A stretch of 59,110 nt of DNA from positions 1-59,110 of the forward strand of contig JAPYNO010000003.1 of assembly GCA_028283025.1 (NCBI GenBank). Direction: 5' to 3'. Each line of letters starts with the position of its first letter. Position 1 is the first letter of the stretch. The DNA comes from Pseudomonadales bacterium. Its GTDB lineage: Bacteria; Pseudomonadota; Gammaproteobacteria; Pseudomonadales; Azotimanducaceae. A program made the position numbers and the translations under genes. The notes under the pieces were generated by a model. The model was not told the origin of the DNA, made no database searches, and worked only from the letters and a program-made list of their open reading frames with translations. Positions 1-8,221 of this stretch are shown here, one piece after another.

Positions 1-10
1 ATTCAGCGCG

Positions 11-98
11 CAGGAGAAGGGCTGTGGCAAGGCGCGTTCCGCAGGCAATACTTTGCCGTATTGCCAAGGGACGCAACGCGGCTACAGCCCTTCTCCTG
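11..98. repeat. Long imperfect hairpin repeat
   Basis: A 15-base arm at 11-25 (caggagaagggctgt) is repeated perfectly inverted at 84-98. Inside it lie a 6-base pair (33-38 with 75-80) and a central 7-base stem (44-50 with 59-65) around an 8-base loop. The whole could fold as one interrupted hairpin of about 88 bases. Bases 123-136 downstream (tgggacaggacact) resemble motifs I have seen beside REP-associated transposase genes in Gammaproteobacteria. No transposase is present here, so this is at best a non-autonomous dispersed repeat. I found no second copy in the window. Confidence 0.6.
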
Positions 99-123
99 CT
101 CACTCTGAACCACACTTATTTAT

Positions 124-152
124 GGGACAGGACACTTAGCTTCAGGTATGAT
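124..152 (+). promoter_or_regulatory. Possible sigma70 promoter of the desaturase gene
   Basis: GGGACA at 124-129 and TATGAT at 147-152 are separated by 17 bases, with 4 of 6 and 5 of 6 matches to consensus. This would start transcription about 25 bases before the gene. It is pattern matching only. Confidence 0.35.
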
Positions 153-184
153 GCTAAATCGCTTCATGCATATTCAGGCAATCA

Positions 185-1405
185 GTGATCGACATCATGC
201 CTTGGATTGAGTCCGCCTTCTTCGGGCTCTTAGCGCCTTCCCTGCTGACAATGGTGCTCGTCGTGTTCGTGACGACGCAGCTCACGCTCATGTGCGTGAC
301 CGTCTATTTGCATCGTCATTCAGCTCATCGGTCCTTAGAGTTGCATCCTACGCTCAAGCATATGATGCGCTTCTGGCTGTGGCTGACGACCGGCATGAAC
401 ACCAAGGCGTGGACGGCAATTCATCGTAAGCACCATGCGTTTGCTGAAACCGAAGAGGACCCGCATAGCCCTATCGTGCACGGCATCCACAAGGTGCTAT
501 GGCAAGGGGCGGAGATTTATCGCACGAGTTCGACCGATGACGTGCTAGAGAAATTTGGCGCAGGCACGCCCGACGATTGGCTTGAGCGCCGCGTCTACAC
601 CCCGCATTCTGTTGTCGGCATTGTCTCCCTGCTGGTTTTGGAGGTCTTGCTGTTCGGCATTCCCGGCATCGCTGTGTGGGCGGTGCAGATGGCGTGGATT
701 CCGTTCTTCGCAGCGGGCATTATCAATGGGCTTGGCCATTGGTTCGGCTATCGCAACTTTGAGGTCAAGGATAAATCCAATAATCTAGTGCCGCTTGCGG
801 TGTTCGTTTGCGGTGAGGAACTGCACAACAACCATCACACCTATCCCAATTCGGCCAAGCTGTCGGTCAAGCCTTGGGAGTTTGATCTTGGCTGGGCTTG
901 GATTCGGCTCTTTCAAGTCTTCGGATTGGCGCAGCCGTTGAGTACCGGCCCTGTCGTCGATCGAGTACCCGGCAAAGAAGGCATTGATCGCGACACCGTG
1001 CTTGCGGCGATGAATGACCGCTTTCGCGTGATGGCTGACTTTGGTCGCCGCGTCATGCTACCTGCGGTGCGGGAAGAATCACGCAAGGCGGACAGGTTCA
1101 CGCGCAAGCAGCTAAGGCGCGCCTACAAGCTGCTGACACGAGTCGAACCGCCGGGCATCGCAGACGAAAAGCACGCCGCACGCAAGGCACAGCTACTGCG
1201 AAACGTGCCAACCTTGAGCAAGCTGAGCAGCTACAGCGATGAACTCCGGCGTCTCTTGGCGTCAGGCAAAGGCAGCCTTGAGGATGTGCGAGAGCGTCTC
1301 ATTGACTGGGTCAAGCGTGCGGAGAGTAGCGGCGTCGAGACGCTGCAGGAGTTCGCCAAGGAGCTTCGACAGCTCGCCCTGCCCAAGACCGCACCGCCGA
1401 TATAG
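185..1405 (+). CDS. Membrane fatty-acid desaturase (delta-9 type)
   Basis: Inserts a double bond into acyl chains in the inner membrane, using a di-iron centre. The three histidine boxes are visible: HRHSAH at residues 43-48, HRKHH at 80-84 and HNNHH at 214-218, with GLGHWFGYRNF just before the third. Hydrophobic spans flank boxes one and three. Residues about 280-406 form a charged, helix-rich tail, as in the roughly 390-400 residue acyl desaturases of Pseudomonas-like bacteria. The start used is GTG at 185, with a weak CAGG nine bases upstream; an ATG at 197 is also possible. The SDR gene follows 18 bases downstream. Substrate (lipid-bound or CoA-bound acyl chain) cannot be read from sequence. 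Confidence 0.9.
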   Translation: MIDIMPWIESAFFGLLAPSLLTMVLVVFVTTQLTLMCVTVYLHRHSAHRSLELHPTLKHMMRFWLWLTTGMNTKAWTAIHRKHHAFAETEEDPHSPIVHGIHKVLWQGAEIYRTSSTDDVLEKFGAGTPDDWLERRVYTPHSVVGIVSLLVLEVLLFGIPGIAVWAVQMAWIPFFAAGIINGLGHWFGYRNFEVKDKSNNLVPLAVFVCGEELHNNHHTYPNSAKLSVKPWEFDLGWAWIRLFQVFGLAQPLSTGPVVDRVPGKEGIDRDTVLAAMNDRFRVMADFGRRVMLPAVREESRKADRFTRKQLRRAYKLLTRVEPPGIADEKHAARKAQLLRNVPTLSKLSSYSDELRRLLASGKGSLEDVRERLIDWVKRAESSGVETLQEFAKELRQLALPKTAPPI

Positions 1406-1423
1406 GGCAGCGGCCGCTTGCCC

Positions 1424-2206
1424 ATGCAGGGAAGGCTCGAGGGCGGAAGGCTCGAAGGTCGAGTTGCCGTCATCACTGGCGGTGCCGGCGGTATTGGCAC
1501 AGCCGCGGGCAAGTGCTTTGCCTGCGAGGGTGCGGATGTCCTGTTGGTGGACTTGGACGAAGCTGCGCTCGCCAAGGCGTGTGATGAGATCGGCAGCAAC
1601 CGGGTGAGTTTTTGCGTCGCCGATGTGACTTGCCTGCAAGACAACCAGCGCATGATTGAGCAAGCTGTTGAACGCTACGGCGGGGTTGATGTGTTCGCGG
1701 CAAATGCTGGCATCGAAGGCGATGTGCGCAGCATCGTCGAGTATGACGAGAAGCGTTTTGATCAGGTCATGGGCGTCAATGTCAAAGGCCCGTTCCTTGG
1801 ATTGAAAGCCGCGATTCCGGCGATCGAAAAGCGCGGCGGAGGCAGTATTATCATCACTTCGAGCATTGCGGGCTTGCAAGGCACCGCCAATTTCTCGGCC
1901 TACACTACAAGCAAGCACGCCGTCATCGGCCTGATGCGCTCAGCCGCGCTTGAGTGCGCGAATAAGAAGATCAGGGTCAATACCATCAACCCATCGCCAG
2001 TCGAGACGCGCATGATGCGCAGCCTTGAAGAGGGCCTGCTACCAGGGGCGGGGAAGGAAGCCAAGCAACTAATGCTGGCATCGATTCCGCTCGGCCGCTA
2101 CGCCGAGCCAGAAGAAATCGCCAAGCTGATGCTGTTCTTGGCAAGTGATGAGAGTGCGTTCGTGACCGGCTCGGTCTACGAGGTCGATGGCGGCATGGGC
2201 ACTTGA
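1424..2206 (+). CDS. SDR-family NAD(P)-dependent oxidoreductase
   Basis: Classical short-chain dehydrogenase of about 260 residues with a Rossmann fold. It has the nucleotide-binding TGGAGGIG motif at 18-25, NAG at 94-96, a catalytic Ser near 147 and Tyr160-x3-Lys164. The C-terminal VTGSVYEVDGGMG is typical of the family. An acidic residue after the second strand (VDLDE) suggests NAD over NADP. The start is taken at ATG 1424; a TTG at 1418 would add two residues. It may be co-transcribed with the desaturase, but the substrate is unknown. The 3' end lies 13 bases from the convergent argS. Confidence 0.9.
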   Translation: MQGRLEGGRLEGRVAVITGGAGGIGTAAGKCFACEGADVLLVDLDEAALAKACDEIGSNRVSFCVADVTCLQDNQRMIEQAVERYGGVDVFAANAGIEGDVRSIVEYDEKRFDQVMGVNVKGPFLGLKAAIPAIEKRGGGSIIITSSIAGLQGTANFSAYTTSKHAVIGLMRSAALECANKKIRVNTINPSPVETRMMRSLEEGLLPGAGKEAKQLMLASIPLGRYAEPEEIAKLMLFLASDESAFVTGSVYEVDGGMGT

Positions 2207-2219
2207 GCCGAGCGCTAAT

Positions 2220-3911
2220 CTACATTCTTTCTAGTGTTTCAATGCCGAGCAGCTCAAGTCCCTGCTTGAGGGTTTCTGCTGTGCGCTCGCAGAGGCGTAG
2301 TCGCATGGCTTGCGTGACGCCTGTGCTTTTCAGCACAGGCGAAGACTCGTAGAACTTCATCAGCAGCGCTGCGAGTTGCCAAAGATAGGTACATAGTCGA
2401 TGCGGCTCGGCAGAAGTCGCGACGCTGTCGAGCGTCTCCTGGAATCGAGCGAGGTGCAGCGCGAGATCGCGTTCAGCAGGATCAAGCCTGGCTTGTGTGA
2501 AGTCGGCCTGTGTCCTTGGCGCCTTTTCAAGGATACGCTTCGCTCTGGTGTAGGCGTAGAGTAGGTACGGTGCGGTATTGCCTTCAAAGGACAGCATACG
2601 ATTCCAGTGAAACACATAGTCGCTCGTGCGGTGCTTTGAGAGGTCGGCGTACTTGATCGCGCCGATAGCGATGATGCGCGCGATTTCCCGGCGCTCATCC
2701 AAGTCCATATCAGGATTTTTTTCGCTTACCACGTCAAGCGCATGGCTGATCGCTTCGTCCAAGAGGCTCGCAAGCTTGACGGTCCTGCCGTCGCGCGTGC
2801 GATAAGGGCTGCCATCAGCGCCGAGCATGAGCCCAAAGGCGTGGTGTTCGAGCGAGGCCTGCCCTGCGAGACCTGCGCGTCTTCCGACCTCGAACAAGAG
2901 ATCGAAGTGCAGGCTCTGGCGCGCATCCACGAAGTAAAGCACGCGGTTCGCTCGAAGCGTGTGGCAGCGGTGACTGAGCGCTGCGAGGTCGGTGGTCGCA
3001 TACAGGTAGCCGCCGTCGGACTTCTCGACAATCAGCGGCAAGGGTTCGCCTTCTCGGCTTTTGAGTCGCTCGGAGAACACGCAGCGCGCGCCGTCGGATT
3101 CTTCGATAAGACCTTTGCTCTCAAGCGTCTGAATGATGTACGGCAACTCGGCGCTGTAGCCGCTTTCGGGCGCCAAGTGTTCGCGCTTCAATGTGACGCC
3201 GAGACGCTCGTAGATGGCTTGGCAGTGCGACAACGAGACCTCAATGAACTTCTGCCAGGCGGCTTTGGCGGTCGCTTCACCTGATTGCAAGTCCACGACG
3301 CGAGCACGTGCGGCGTTCGCGAAGGTCGTGTCCTCATCGTAGCGCTTAGAAGCGTCGCTGTAGAAGGTCTCAAGGTTTGCAAGGCTGCTGGCGTCTGTTC
3401 CTTTGGACTCGAATTCCACCAGAAGTTTGCCAAATTGCGTGCCCCAGTCGCCGACATGGTTTTGGCGAATGACCTTGTGGCCAAGATGTTCAAGCAGTCT
3501 CGCCATGGCATCGCCGATGATGGTGCTGCGCAAGTGCCCGACGTGCATTTCCTTGGCGAGATTCGGCGACGAATAGTCGATGACGATTGTTTGCGGACTT
3601 GGGTTCGGCTCGGTGAGCGGCTCGCGCATTTCGGCGATGAGCACCGATTCTCGAAGTCTCAGATTGATAAATCCAGGACCTGCGACTTCGGCGTGTTCGA
3701 CCAGATCATCGAGTTCGGCAAGGGCGAGCGCGGCCTCGCCAAGCTCGCGCGGATTGCGACGCGCACTTCGCGCCGCGGCGAGCGCACCGTTGGCTTGATA
3801 GTCGCCGTGCTCAGGATTCTTCGCTTGCGCGACCATTGCGGGCACTTGATTTCCGCAGGCTTCGCTCAGTGCTTTGCTGAGCGTGGCATCAAGTGTCTGG
3901 CGAAGATTCAT
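2220..3911 (-). CDS. argS: Arginyl-tRNA synthetase
   Basis: Class I synthetase that charges tRNA-Arg. At about 563 residues it is near the family size. An N-terminal Add-1 domain is followed by HVGH (HIGH box) at 123-126 and the ArgRS-typical GADGSPYRTRDGR segment that replaces a canonical KMSKS. The DALR anticodon-binding domain ends in ETLERM. I chose the ATG at 3911 because MNLRQTLDATLSKAL matches the family start; an in-frame upstream ATG at 4019 would add 36 unrelated residues. Its start overlaps the small membrane-protein gene by 23 bases, implying translational coupling. It is the last gene of the yciB-pdxJ-ppiA operon. Confidence 0.97.
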   Translation of the reverse strand: MNLRQTLDATLSKALSEACGNQVPAMVAQAKNPEHGDYQANGALAAARSARRNPRELGEAALALAELDDLVEHAEVAGPGFINLRLRESVLIAEMREPLTEPNPSPQTIVIDYSSPNLAKEMHVGHLRSTIIGDAMARLLEHLGHKVIRQNHVGDWGTQFGKLLVEFESKGTDASSLANLETFYSDASKRYDEDTTFANAARARVVDLQSGEATAKAAWQKFIEVSLSHCQAIYERLGVTLKREHLAPESGYSAELPYIIQTLESKGLIEESDGARCVFSERLKSREGEPLPLIVEKSDGGYLYATTDLAALSHRCHTLRANRVLYFVDARQSLHFDLLFEVGRRAGLAGQASLEHHAFGLMLGADGSPYRTRDGRTVKLASLLDEAISHALDVVSEKNPDMDLDERREIARIIAIGAIKYADLSKHRTSDYVFHWNRMLSFEGNTAPYLLYAYTRAKRILEKAPRTQADFTQARLDPAERDLALHLARFQETLDSVATSAEPHRLCTYLWQLAALLMKFYESSPVLKSTGVTQAMRLRLCERTAETLKQGLELLGIETLERM

Positions 3912-4083
3912 CTTTCGATGCGTACCGCCCGCGTGCGAGGCCGAGCAGATAGGTGATAAAAAGGACGATGGACGCGGTGATGAAGAGCGCAAAGGCATCG
4001 CCCCCGAACACGCGCACATCGAGCTCCGTCACCAGATAGGCGAAGATCAGCGAAGTGCCGAGCGCCGTGAGCAGGGTGTACAT
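3889..4083 (-). CDS. Small two-helix membrane protein, unknown function
   Basis: A 64-residue protein with two hydrophobic stretches (about 2-18 and 30-50) separated by LDVRVFGGDA, ending in a charged tail. It resembles no family I can name. It lies 16 bases after ppiA and overlaps the argS start by 23 bases, so it is almost certainly part of this operon. In many Gammaproteobacteria argS is followed by a SPOR-domain gene; this is not that gene. Tight coupling on both sides argues that it is real. Confidence 0.7.
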   Translation of the reverse strand: MYTLLTALGTSLIFAYLVTELDVRVFGGDAFALFITASIVLFITYLLGLARGRYASKDESSPDT

Positions 4084-4099
4084 GCCTGACTAGCCTGTA

Positions 4100-4645
4100 C
4101 TAGTCGATGCGCTCTGCGCCGAGGATTTCAACGGCGTGCCTCGGCTGGGTTGATTGCAACTCGGCGATCTTGTCGATGGTCTCCATGCCTTCGGTCACTC
4201 GGCCAAAGACCGTGTATCCCGGGTTTTTCACACCATGATTCAGGAAATCGTTATCGACCAAGTTGACGTAGAACTGACTTGTCGCCGAGTGCGGGTCGGA
4301 AGTGCGCGCCATGGCGATGGTGCCACGATCATTATCGAGGCCGTTATCACCTTCGTACTTGATCGGTTCGTTGGTGGGGCGCTCCGAGCCATCGGGCGTG
4401 TAGCCGCCGCCTTGCACGACGAATCCGGGGATGACGCGGTGAAACACGAGGCCATCGTAGAAATTGGCGTCCACATAGGCAAGAAAGTTGCTAGCGGTCA
4501 CAGGTGCCGCACCCTCGTCGATCTCGACCGCAAAGCTGCCAGCGCTAGTCTCGAACTCGACGGTCTGTGCCGCAGCACTTGTTGTGGCAAGTCCGAGTGC
4601 GCCTGCAAGGGCGAGAGAGAATTTGCGCAAGCTTGAGTATGTCAT
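4100..4645 (-). CDS. ppiA: Periplasmic cyclophilin-type peptidyl-prolyl isomerase
   Basis: Catalyses cis-trans isomerisation of proline peptide bonds during folding of exported proteins. A signal peptide (basic MTYSSLRK, hydrophobic core, cleavage near SAAA-Q at about 26) is followed by a single cyclophilin domain. It carries the signature FHRVIPGFVVQGG at 69-81 and the SQFYVN segment. Length 181 matches bacterial secreted cyclophilins. Its ATG overlaps the pdxJ stop by 4 bases, so the genes are coupled. PpiB is the cytosolic homologue, but the signal peptide supports PpiA. Confidence 0.92.
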   Translation of the reverse strand: MTYSSLRKFSLALAGALGLATTSAAAQTVEFETSAGSFAVEIDEGAAPVTASNFLAYVDANFYDGLVFHRVIPGFVVQGGGYTPDGSERPTNEPIKYEGDNGLDNDRGTIAMARTSDPHSATSQFYVNLVDNDFLNHGVKNPGYTVFGRVTEGMETIDKIAELQSTQPRHAVEILGAERID

Positions 4646-5424
4646 TTGATGTGCCTTGAGCTGTTGAGAATCTGTAAATATCGTCTCACAGTTTCAGGCA
4701 GGCCGTATTGAAGTGCTTCCGCGGTCAGCGCATGGCCGATCGAAACTTCGAGCGGTGGATAGGCAGTGATGAGACATTCAAGGTTCTCAAGGCTTAAGTC
4801 GTGGCCAGCGTTGACGCCAAGCCCTGCATCTTCCGCAGCCCTTGAGATGCGCTCATAGGCCTGCACCGCGCCTTCAAGGGCGTGTGCGCCTTTCTGATGT
4901 GCCGCCGCGAAAGGCCCGGTGTAAATTTCGATTCGATCAGCGCCCACTGCCGATGCGTCTTTGATGACATGGCGTGAGTCAACATCCATGAACAAGCTCA
5001 CCCGAACGCCCCAGTCCTTCAGGCGCCTCATGTGCTCGCAAATCTCATCAGATTGACGCGGCAGATGCCAGCCGTGATCGGAAGTGAGCTGCTCTTCGCT
5101 ATCCGGCACGAGCGTTGCTTGCGTCGGCCTGACTTGTCTGATGATCTCCATGAAGCCAGGATAGCCTTCTCGGTTGCTGCCAGCTTTCGGGTTGCCTTCA
5201 ATGTTGAACTCGCGGTCAGGATAGTCCTTGGCGATCAAGTCCGCGAGCCGAAACACATCATCCGGTCGAATGTGCCGCATATCCGGCCTCGGATGCGCAG
5301 TGATACCTGCGGCGCCCGCATCGAGCACAAGACGTGCGGCGAGTTCGATGCTCGGCGTATCGCCGTCTCGCGCGTTTCTTAGCAGGGCAACCTTATTGAG
5401 GTTGACACTGAGGTTGGTCGTCAA
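4642..5424 (-). CDS. pdxJ: Pyridoxine 5'-phosphate synthase, divergent subtype
   Basis: Condenses deoxyxylulose 5-phosphate with the PdxA product to form pyridoxine phosphate. The TIM-barrel sequence includes LLRNARDG, GITAHPRPDMRHIR, EFNIEGNP, VNAGHDLSLEN and VSIGHAL. The N-terminus reads LSVNLNKVALLRN where the common proteobacterial form has GVNIDHIATLRN. That NK-type version is what I recall from Bacteroidota, so this may be a transferred or distinct subtype. The only reasonable start is TTG at 5424, which shares TTGA with the yciB stop. The next gene, ppiA, overlaps by 4 bases. PdxA is also encoded here, 15 kb away. Confidence 0.92.
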   Translation of the reverse strand: MTTNLSVNLNKVALLRNARDGDTPSIELAARLVLDAGAAGITAHPRPDMRHIRPDDVFRLADLIAKDYPDREFNIEGNPKAGSNREGYPGFMEIIRQVRPTQATLVPDSEEQLTSDHGWHLPRQSDEICEHMRRLKDWGVRVSLFMDVDSRHVIKDASAVGADRIEIYTGPFAAAHQKGAHALEGAVQAYERISRAAEDAGLGVNAGHDLSLENLECLITAYPPLEVSIGHALTAEALQYGLPETVRRYLQILNSSRHIK

Positions 5425-6002
5425 GGTCCGCTTCCAGAAGCGCTCGCGGCCTGTTCATCTGTGGTCTGCTGATCCTTGATCGCCCCGCGCCGGTAGAGCC
5501 AGAATACCGAAATGATCACGAGCAGCGGCACCACGCCGAAGCCGCTCGCAAGTTTCCACGCCACCCAGGTTGATTCCGCGAAGCGCATGGCGATGTAGAT
5601 ATTGACCGCGCCGAGCGCAAAGAATATGGATGCCCACCAGAGGTTCAGGGTGCGCCAGATGTCGGCCGAGAGTTGGAGATGACTGCCGAGCAGTTTTTCC
5701 ATGAGGTTCTCGCGACCGATGATTTGGCTTAAGGCAAGAGCGCCGCCCATCACCCACCATACGAGTGTCGGCTTGAACAGGATGAAGGCGCTCGAACGCA
5801 AAAGCAGCGTCAATCCACCAAGCACGAGCACAGCCGCGAGCGAGAGCTTGAGCGTTTTGCTGACTTCCTCGCCGCGAAGCTTCTTCCAGACGATGGTGAG
5901 GACAAACGCGACCATCAGCGCGGCGGTCGCCACATAAATATCGGCGAGATAGTAGGCGACTCCGAATACAACGAGCGGCAATAAGTCCTCAAATTGCTTC
6001 AT
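5421..6002 (-). CDS. yciB: Inner-membrane septation protein A family (YciB)
   Basis: Polytopic inner-membrane protein linked to cell-envelope integrity and septation (IspZ/YciB family). The start at ATG 6002 gives MKQFEDLLPLVVFGVAYY, the usual N-terminus; in-frame sequence upstream to 6152 looks non-coding. About five to six hydrophobic helices are visible. The family segments KPTLVWWVMGGAL and NLWWASIFFALGAVNIYIA are clear, and the tail is short, acidic and polar. Length 193 is slightly above the E. coli 179. It heads a five-gene minus-strand operon. Confidence 0.93.
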   Translation of the reverse strand: MKQFEDLLPLVVFGVAYYLADIYVATAALMVAFVLTIVWKKLRGEEVSKTLKLSLAAVLVLGGLTLLLRSSAFILFKPTLVWWVMGGALALSQIIGRENLMEKLLGSHLQLSADIWRTLNLWWASIFFALGAVNIYIAMRFAESTWVAWKLASGFGVVPLLVIISVFWLYRRGAIKDQQTTDEQAASASGSGP

Positions 6003-6104
6003 GCGCGGCCCCCGATGTGTCCATGACAAGAGGCGCACATGATAACGAGCGCGGCGGCAAATCGCGAATGCTGAATTACCCACTAGATAGAGTGGCGTAT
6101 CGGC

Positions 6105-6133
6105 ACCACAAACGCAATATATGAGCATATAAT
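6105..6133 (+). promoter_or_regulatory. Possible trpS promoter
   Basis: A perfect TATAAT lies at 6128-6133, 42 bases before the trpS start. The base run 17 upstream (ACCACA at 6105-6110) matches only half of a -35 box. The 173-base gap between the divergent yciB and trpS genes is the natural place for both promoters. I see no clear attenuator or T-box-like structure in it. Confidence 0.4.
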
Positions 6134-6175
6134 GCGTCTCACGCCTAGCCAAGCGGGTCAGGAAGCAAAAGTCAA

Positions 6176-7402
6176 TTGAGTAGCGGCCTGAGCAGTGAGG
6201 AAGCCACGCGGCGCGTGGTGTCTGGAATGCGACCGACCGGACGCATGCATTTGGGACATCTGCACGGATGCCTCTACAACTGGCGCGAGTTGCAGCTTGA
6301 GTACGAGTGCTACTTCTTTGTAGCCGACTGGCACGCGCTGACCACGCACTACGAGCGCTCCGGTAGTATTCAGCGCGACACCTTTGAGATGATTGTCGAT
6401 TGGCTCTCGGTGGGGCTCAATCCCGCGCAGTGCACACTCTTTGTGCAGTCGCGCGTGCCAGAACATGCCGAGCTCGCCCTGCTGCTTGGCATGGTGACGC
6501 CCGTATCGTGGCTTGAGCGCGTGCCCACCTACAAGCAGCTACGCGAAGAACTGACCGATTTCGAACTTGCTACCCACGGATTCCTTGGCTATCCGGTGCT
6601 GCAAGCCGCCGACATCCTCATGTATCGGGGCGGCAAGGTGCCGGTGGGTCAAGATCAGGCCGCGCACATTGAATTGACGCGCCAGATTTGTCGTCGCTTC
6701 AATCATATCTACGGGCGCGAGGCCGATTTTGAGGCGCACGCGCTTGCCGCGCTCAAGAACATGGACCGGCGCGCCGCCAAGCGCTATCAAACCCTACGCA
6801 GCGACTATCAGGAACGAGGTGTCCCTGAATCCTTGCAGGATGCGCGCGCACTTCTCATCGAGCAGGGGGGTCTCTCGGTCGGCGACCGCGAGCGACTTGA
6901 GGGCTATATCGAGGGGACGGGGCGAATCATCCTGCCGGAGCCGCAGGTGCTGTTAACGGAGTCCGCTTCGCTGCCTGGGCTTGACGGCCGCAAGATGTCA
7001 AAGTCCTACGGCAACACCATCCTGCTCGGCGAGGCCGAGGACGAGATTGAGCGCAAGGTTCGCACCATGAAGACCGACCCCGCAAGGGTACGCCGCACCG
7101 ATGCAGGCGACCCAGACAAGTGTCCGGTCTTTGATTTGCACCGTGTCTATTCGGACGAGGCGTGCCGCAATTGGGCAGCGGACGGTTGCCGAACGGCAGC
7201 CATTGGCTGCATTGATTGCAAAAAACCACTGATCGATAGTGTGCGCGAGGAGCAGGCACCGATTCGCGAAGCGGCCGAGTCCTATCGAGCCAATCCAGAC
7301 TTCGTTGAATCGGTGCTGCGCGAAGGCTCGGAGCGCGCACGGGAAGAAGCCAAGGATACGCTCGAGGACGTGCGTTCGGCCATCGGGCTTGTGAACCGTT
7401 AA
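6176..7402 (+). CDS. trpS: Tryptophanyl-tRNA synthetase, long form
   Basis: Class I synthetase charging tRNA-Trp. HLGH (HIGH box) is at 25-28 and GRKMSKSYGN gives the KMSKS loop near residue 275. At about 408 residues it is longer than E. coli TrpS (334) and matches the longer form of Pseudomonas-like bacteria. A cysteine set C-x21-C-x6-C-x2-C runs from CPVFDLH to GCIDCKK. It resembles the 4Fe-4S motif known from Thermotoga TrpRS, so a cluster is plausible but inferred. The start is TTG at 6176 with GGAAG ten bases upstream; the only internal ATG would cut into the fold. scpA follows 24 bases downstream. Confidence 0.95.
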   Translation: MSSGLSSEEATRRVVSGMRPTGRMHLGHLHGCLYNWRELQLEYECYFFVADWHALTTHYERSGSIQRDTFEMIVDWLSVGLNPAQCTLFVQSRVPEHAELALLLGMVTPVSWLERVPTYKQLREELTDFELATHGFLGYPVLQAADILMYRGGKVPVGQDQAAHIELTRQICRRFNHIYGREADFEAHALAALKNMDRRAAKRYQTLRSDYQERGVPESLQDARALLIEQGGLSVGDRERLEGYIEGTGRIILPEPQVLLTESASLPGLDGRKMSKSYGNTILLGEAEDEIERKVRTMKTDPARVRRTDAGDPDKCPVFDLHRVYSDEACRNWAADGCRTAAIGCIDCKKPLIDSVREEQAPIREAAESYRANPDFVESVLREGSERAREEAKDTLEDVRSAIGLVNR

Positions 7403-7426
7403 TTATCGAGCGGGGAGAAGGCAACT

Positions 7427-8221
7427 ATGGACACACAATTGAGCGAGGCAGCCATCGCCCGTGTGCGCGGCGTGAATCTGAGCGAGTTTCCAACTGACCT
7501 CTATGTGCCGCCAGAGGCGCTGCGAGTATTTCTCGATTCGTTTGAAGGGCCGCTCGACCTGCTGCTCTATCTCATTCGCAAGCACGACTTCGACATCCTT
7601 GAGATCAGCGTGTCTAAAGTCACCGACCAGTATCTGCAGTACATCAACCTCATGGATCATCTTGATATTTATCTGGCGGGTGAATATCTCGCCATGGCCG
7701 CAACCCTCGCCGCCATCAAGTCGCGCATGCTGTTGCCTCTCGTCGCCACTGAAGATGATGAAGAAGACGACCCGCGCGCCGAGATTGTCAGGCGCTTGCG
7801 CGAGTTCGAGCGCATCAAGCGTGCCGCTGAAACCCTTGATGAGATGCCGCGCTTGGAACGCGAGTATTTTCCGGCGTTTGCGACAAGCCGAGCGCCTGAG
7901 AATCAACCCCTGCCCGAAGTGGATATGCGCGCACTGATGTCAGCTTTTTCCGATGTGCTGCTGCGAGCGCGCTACCGAGAACACCATGAAATGACCCCGG
8001 AAGTCCTGTCCGTGAGCGAGCGCATGGCCGATATTCTGGCGCGGGTGGCGTCCGCCAAGCGCTTCGTGCCCTTCGTCGCGCTCTTTGAACTACAGGAGGG
8101 ACGCTTGGGCGTAGTGGTGACTTTTCTTGCCATCACGCAGCTATTGCAGTTGGGTCGGGTGAATGTGGTTCAGCGCGGCTCCTTCGCTCCTCTCTATGTC
8201 ACCGCCGCAGGATGCGAGTGA
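7427..8221 (+). CDS. scpA: Segregation and condensation protein A
   Basis: Kleisin subunit of the SMC-ScpAB complex that organises and segregates the chromosome. The N-terminal SMC-binding signature FEGPLDLLLYLIRKHDFDI is clear at about residues 38-56, and the acidic linker EDDEEDDPRAE and winged-helix C-terminus are typical. A good ribosome site (ggggagaagg, 7412-7421) precedes ATG 7427. Its 3' end overlaps scpB by 10 bases, so the two subunits are coupled. Confidence 0.95.
   Translation: MDTQLSEAAIARVRGVNLSEFPTDLYVPPEALRVFLDSFEGPLDLLLYLIRKHDFDILEISVSKVTDQYLQYINLMDHLDIYLAGEYLAMAATLAAIKSRMLLPLVATEDDEEDDPRAEIVRRLREFERIKRAAETLDEMPRLEREYFPAFATSRAPENQPLPEVDMRALMSAFSDVLLRARYREHHEMTPEVLSVSERMADILARVASAKRFVPFVALFELQEGRLGVVVTFLAITQLLQLGRVNVVQRGSFAPLYVTAAGCE

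Noticed and set aside
2742-3956. Two long plus-strand frames opposite argS
   Set aside because: Antisense shadows of a well-conserved synthetase; no motifs.
6176-7402. Cysteine cluster of TrpS as a novel iron-sulfur enzyme
   Set aside because: The same cysteine spacing is, as I recall, usual in long-form TrpS of related bacteria, and a cluster is known from Thermotoga, so it is noted in the annotation only.
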